NCBI RefSeq assembly: GCF_014837015.1
Contig: NZ_JACSPT010000004.1
Coordinates: forward strand, 62,001-126,000
DNA from: Acinetobacter pecorum
GTDB taxonomy: Bacteria; Pseudomonadota; Gammaproteobacteria; Pseudomonadales; Moraxellaceae
DNA: 64,000 bases
Direction: 5' to 3'
Positions 63,139 to 64,000 of this stretch are shown in pieces. Numbering within the stretch: the first letter of the stretch is position 1; the number at the start of each line of letters is the position of its first letter. A program made the translations under genes and the position numbers. A model generated the notes under the pieces. The model saw only the letters and a list, made by a program, of their open reading frames with translations, had not been told where the DNA came from and ran no database searches.

Positions 63139-64000
63139 ATGAAAAACAATATCTGGTTAGATGGAATACGCTCGGTTGCCCGTATGGGTGAAACCGCGGT
63201 GGTTGCGGCAAAGGCAGGCATCAAATATGCTACCGAAAAGCCAAGCAACGCCAAACTCATGCGCGAGACTTTTGAATCATTAGGTTCAACTTATATCAAG
63301 CTCGGTCAGTTTATTGCCAGTACGCCGTCATTATTTCCACGTGAATATGTAGAAGAATTTCAGGGCTGTCTGGACCAGACGCCGACTTTGCCATTTAGCT
63401 ATATTCAGGAAGTACTGGCCTCAGAATTTGCTGGCCGTAATCTGGATGAGATTTTTGCCTCAATCGAGGAAACACCACTGGCTTCTGCCTCAATTGCACA
63501 GGTACATGCGGCCAAACTGGTATCGGGTGAAGATGTTGTTATTAAGGTGCAAAAGCCGGGTGTGGAAACCATTCTTTATACCGACTTGAATGTCCTGCAT
63601 TGGGCAACAAAGCTGCTGGAAAAAGCCGTACCAAAAGTGAAATTTGCCTCACTGGCCGATATTGTCGAAGAAATCAAAACCCGGATGGTACGTGAAGTCG
63701 ACTTTATTGAAGAAGCACAAAATCTGGATGACTTCGTCAATTATCTGAATATTACCAACAACAAGGCGGCCACGGCACCAAAAGTTTATCATCAGTATTC
63801 AACTCGTCGTGTCCTGACCATGCAACGTTTGTATGGTGTGCCACTGACCGATTTTGAAGTGGTGAAAAAGGTCGCAAAAGACCCGTCACAGGTATTAATT
63901 ACAGCCATGAATACCTGGTTTGGTAGTCTGATGATGTGTAATAGTTTCCATGCCGATCTGCATGCCGGTAATCTGATGCTTCTTGAAGATGGCCGGGTTG
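63139..64000 (+). CDS. UbiB/ABC1 (AarF) family atypical kinase, partial at the window end
   Basis: The first 287 residues are present and the gene continues past the window. They show the KxGQ motif (KLGQ, Lys54), the Ala-rich loop ASASIAQVH at 115-123, VIKVQKPG with Lys136, and FHADLHAGNLM in place of HADPHPGN. UbiB-type proteins are unusual ATPases that support ubiquinone synthesis or lipid handling. The first start ATG at 63139 has a weak ribosome binding site. It lies 58 bases after the moeB-like gene on the same strand. Confidence 0.9.
   Translation, partial: MKNNIWLDGIRSVARMGETAVVAAKAGIKYATEKPSNAKLMRETFESLGSTYIKLGQFIASTPSLFPREYVEEFQGCLDQTPTLPFSYIQEVLASEFAGRNLDEIFASIEETPLASASIAQVHAAKLVSGEDVVIKVQKPGVETILYTDLNVLHWATKLLEKAVPKVKFASLADIVEEIKTRMVREVDFIEEAQNLDDFVNYLNITNNKAATAPKVYHQYSTRRVLTMQRLYGVPLTDFEVVKKVAKDPSQVLITAMNTWFGSLMMCNSFHADLHAGNLMLLEDGRV

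Overview
The window is a contiguous piece of chromosome from a low-GC gammaproteobacterium. It is almost certainly an Acinetobacter: the cyo quinol oxidase operon, the AceI-type PACE pump with a divergent LysR gene, the ppsA/ppsR pair, the UspA pair, the DnaX, PrmC and DnaB proteins and the AT-rich spacers all have the character of that genus. I do not assign a species. Genes sit on both strands in short transcription units, most of them closed by clear hairpin terminators, several with a cUUCGg loop. I see no prophage, complete insertion sequence, tRNA, rRNA or CRISPR array.

Layout. 0.1-9.6 kb: a small gene behind a candidate Fur box, pepN, two UspA proteins, a lipoprotein esterase, an SMR pump, a BenE-type transporter, a LysE/RhtB exporter and transaldolase. 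9.7-13.5 kb: a LysR gene divergent from an AceI-like PACE pump, then a lipoprotein with a propeller-like N-terminus and a C-terminal HEXXH. 13.5-19.0 kb: a FadI/FadA2-like thiolase divergent from a two-domain FabG4-like reductase and an HtdX-like MaoC dehydratase, followed by a serine hydrolase. 19.1-27.3 kb: an NlpE-like lipoprotein, dnaX, a thioesterase, an iron alcohol dehydrogenase, and a tight operon of a low-Mr phosphatase, murB, a YdcF-like membrane protein and an alpha/beta hydrolase. 27.4-35.1 kb is the most interesting part. It holds a glutamate-synthase-like FMN protein, an orphan small-ORF unit with its own terminator, a WYL regulator, and a divergent operon of circularly permuted ATP-grasp, alpha-E, transglutaminase and Anbu (proteasome-like) genes, with a BLUF photoreceptor gene just downstream. 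35.1-45.4 kb: alr, dnaB, rplI-rpsR-rpsF, cyoABCDE and a GYF-RDD membrane protein. 45.8-52.7 kb: ppsA/ppsR, a remnant of a class B flavin monooxygenase, a luciferase-like oxidoreductase and two paralogous glycine-zipper proteins. 53-61.6 kb: prfA-prmC, a small acidic protein, an AraC regulator divergent from a fatty-acid oxidation cluster (SDR, acyl-CoA dehydrogenase, acyl-CoA synthetase), and an FMN-binding stress protein. 62.3-64 kb: a MoeB-like E1 enzyme and the start of a UbiB/ABC1 kinase gene that runs off the end.

The best candidate for an under-described system is the ATP-grasp/alpha-E/transglutaminase/Anbu operon at 30.8-34.5 kb. It reads as a peptide or amide ligation and cleavage module. 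A WYL regulator lies next to it, an inverted repeat overlaps its likely promoter, and a blue-light sensor gene follows on the same strand. Secondary leads are the two overlapping small ORFs at 29.36-29.51 kb, the FadA2/FabG4/HtdX cluster, and several inverted repeats in 5' regions that may be operators or leader structures.
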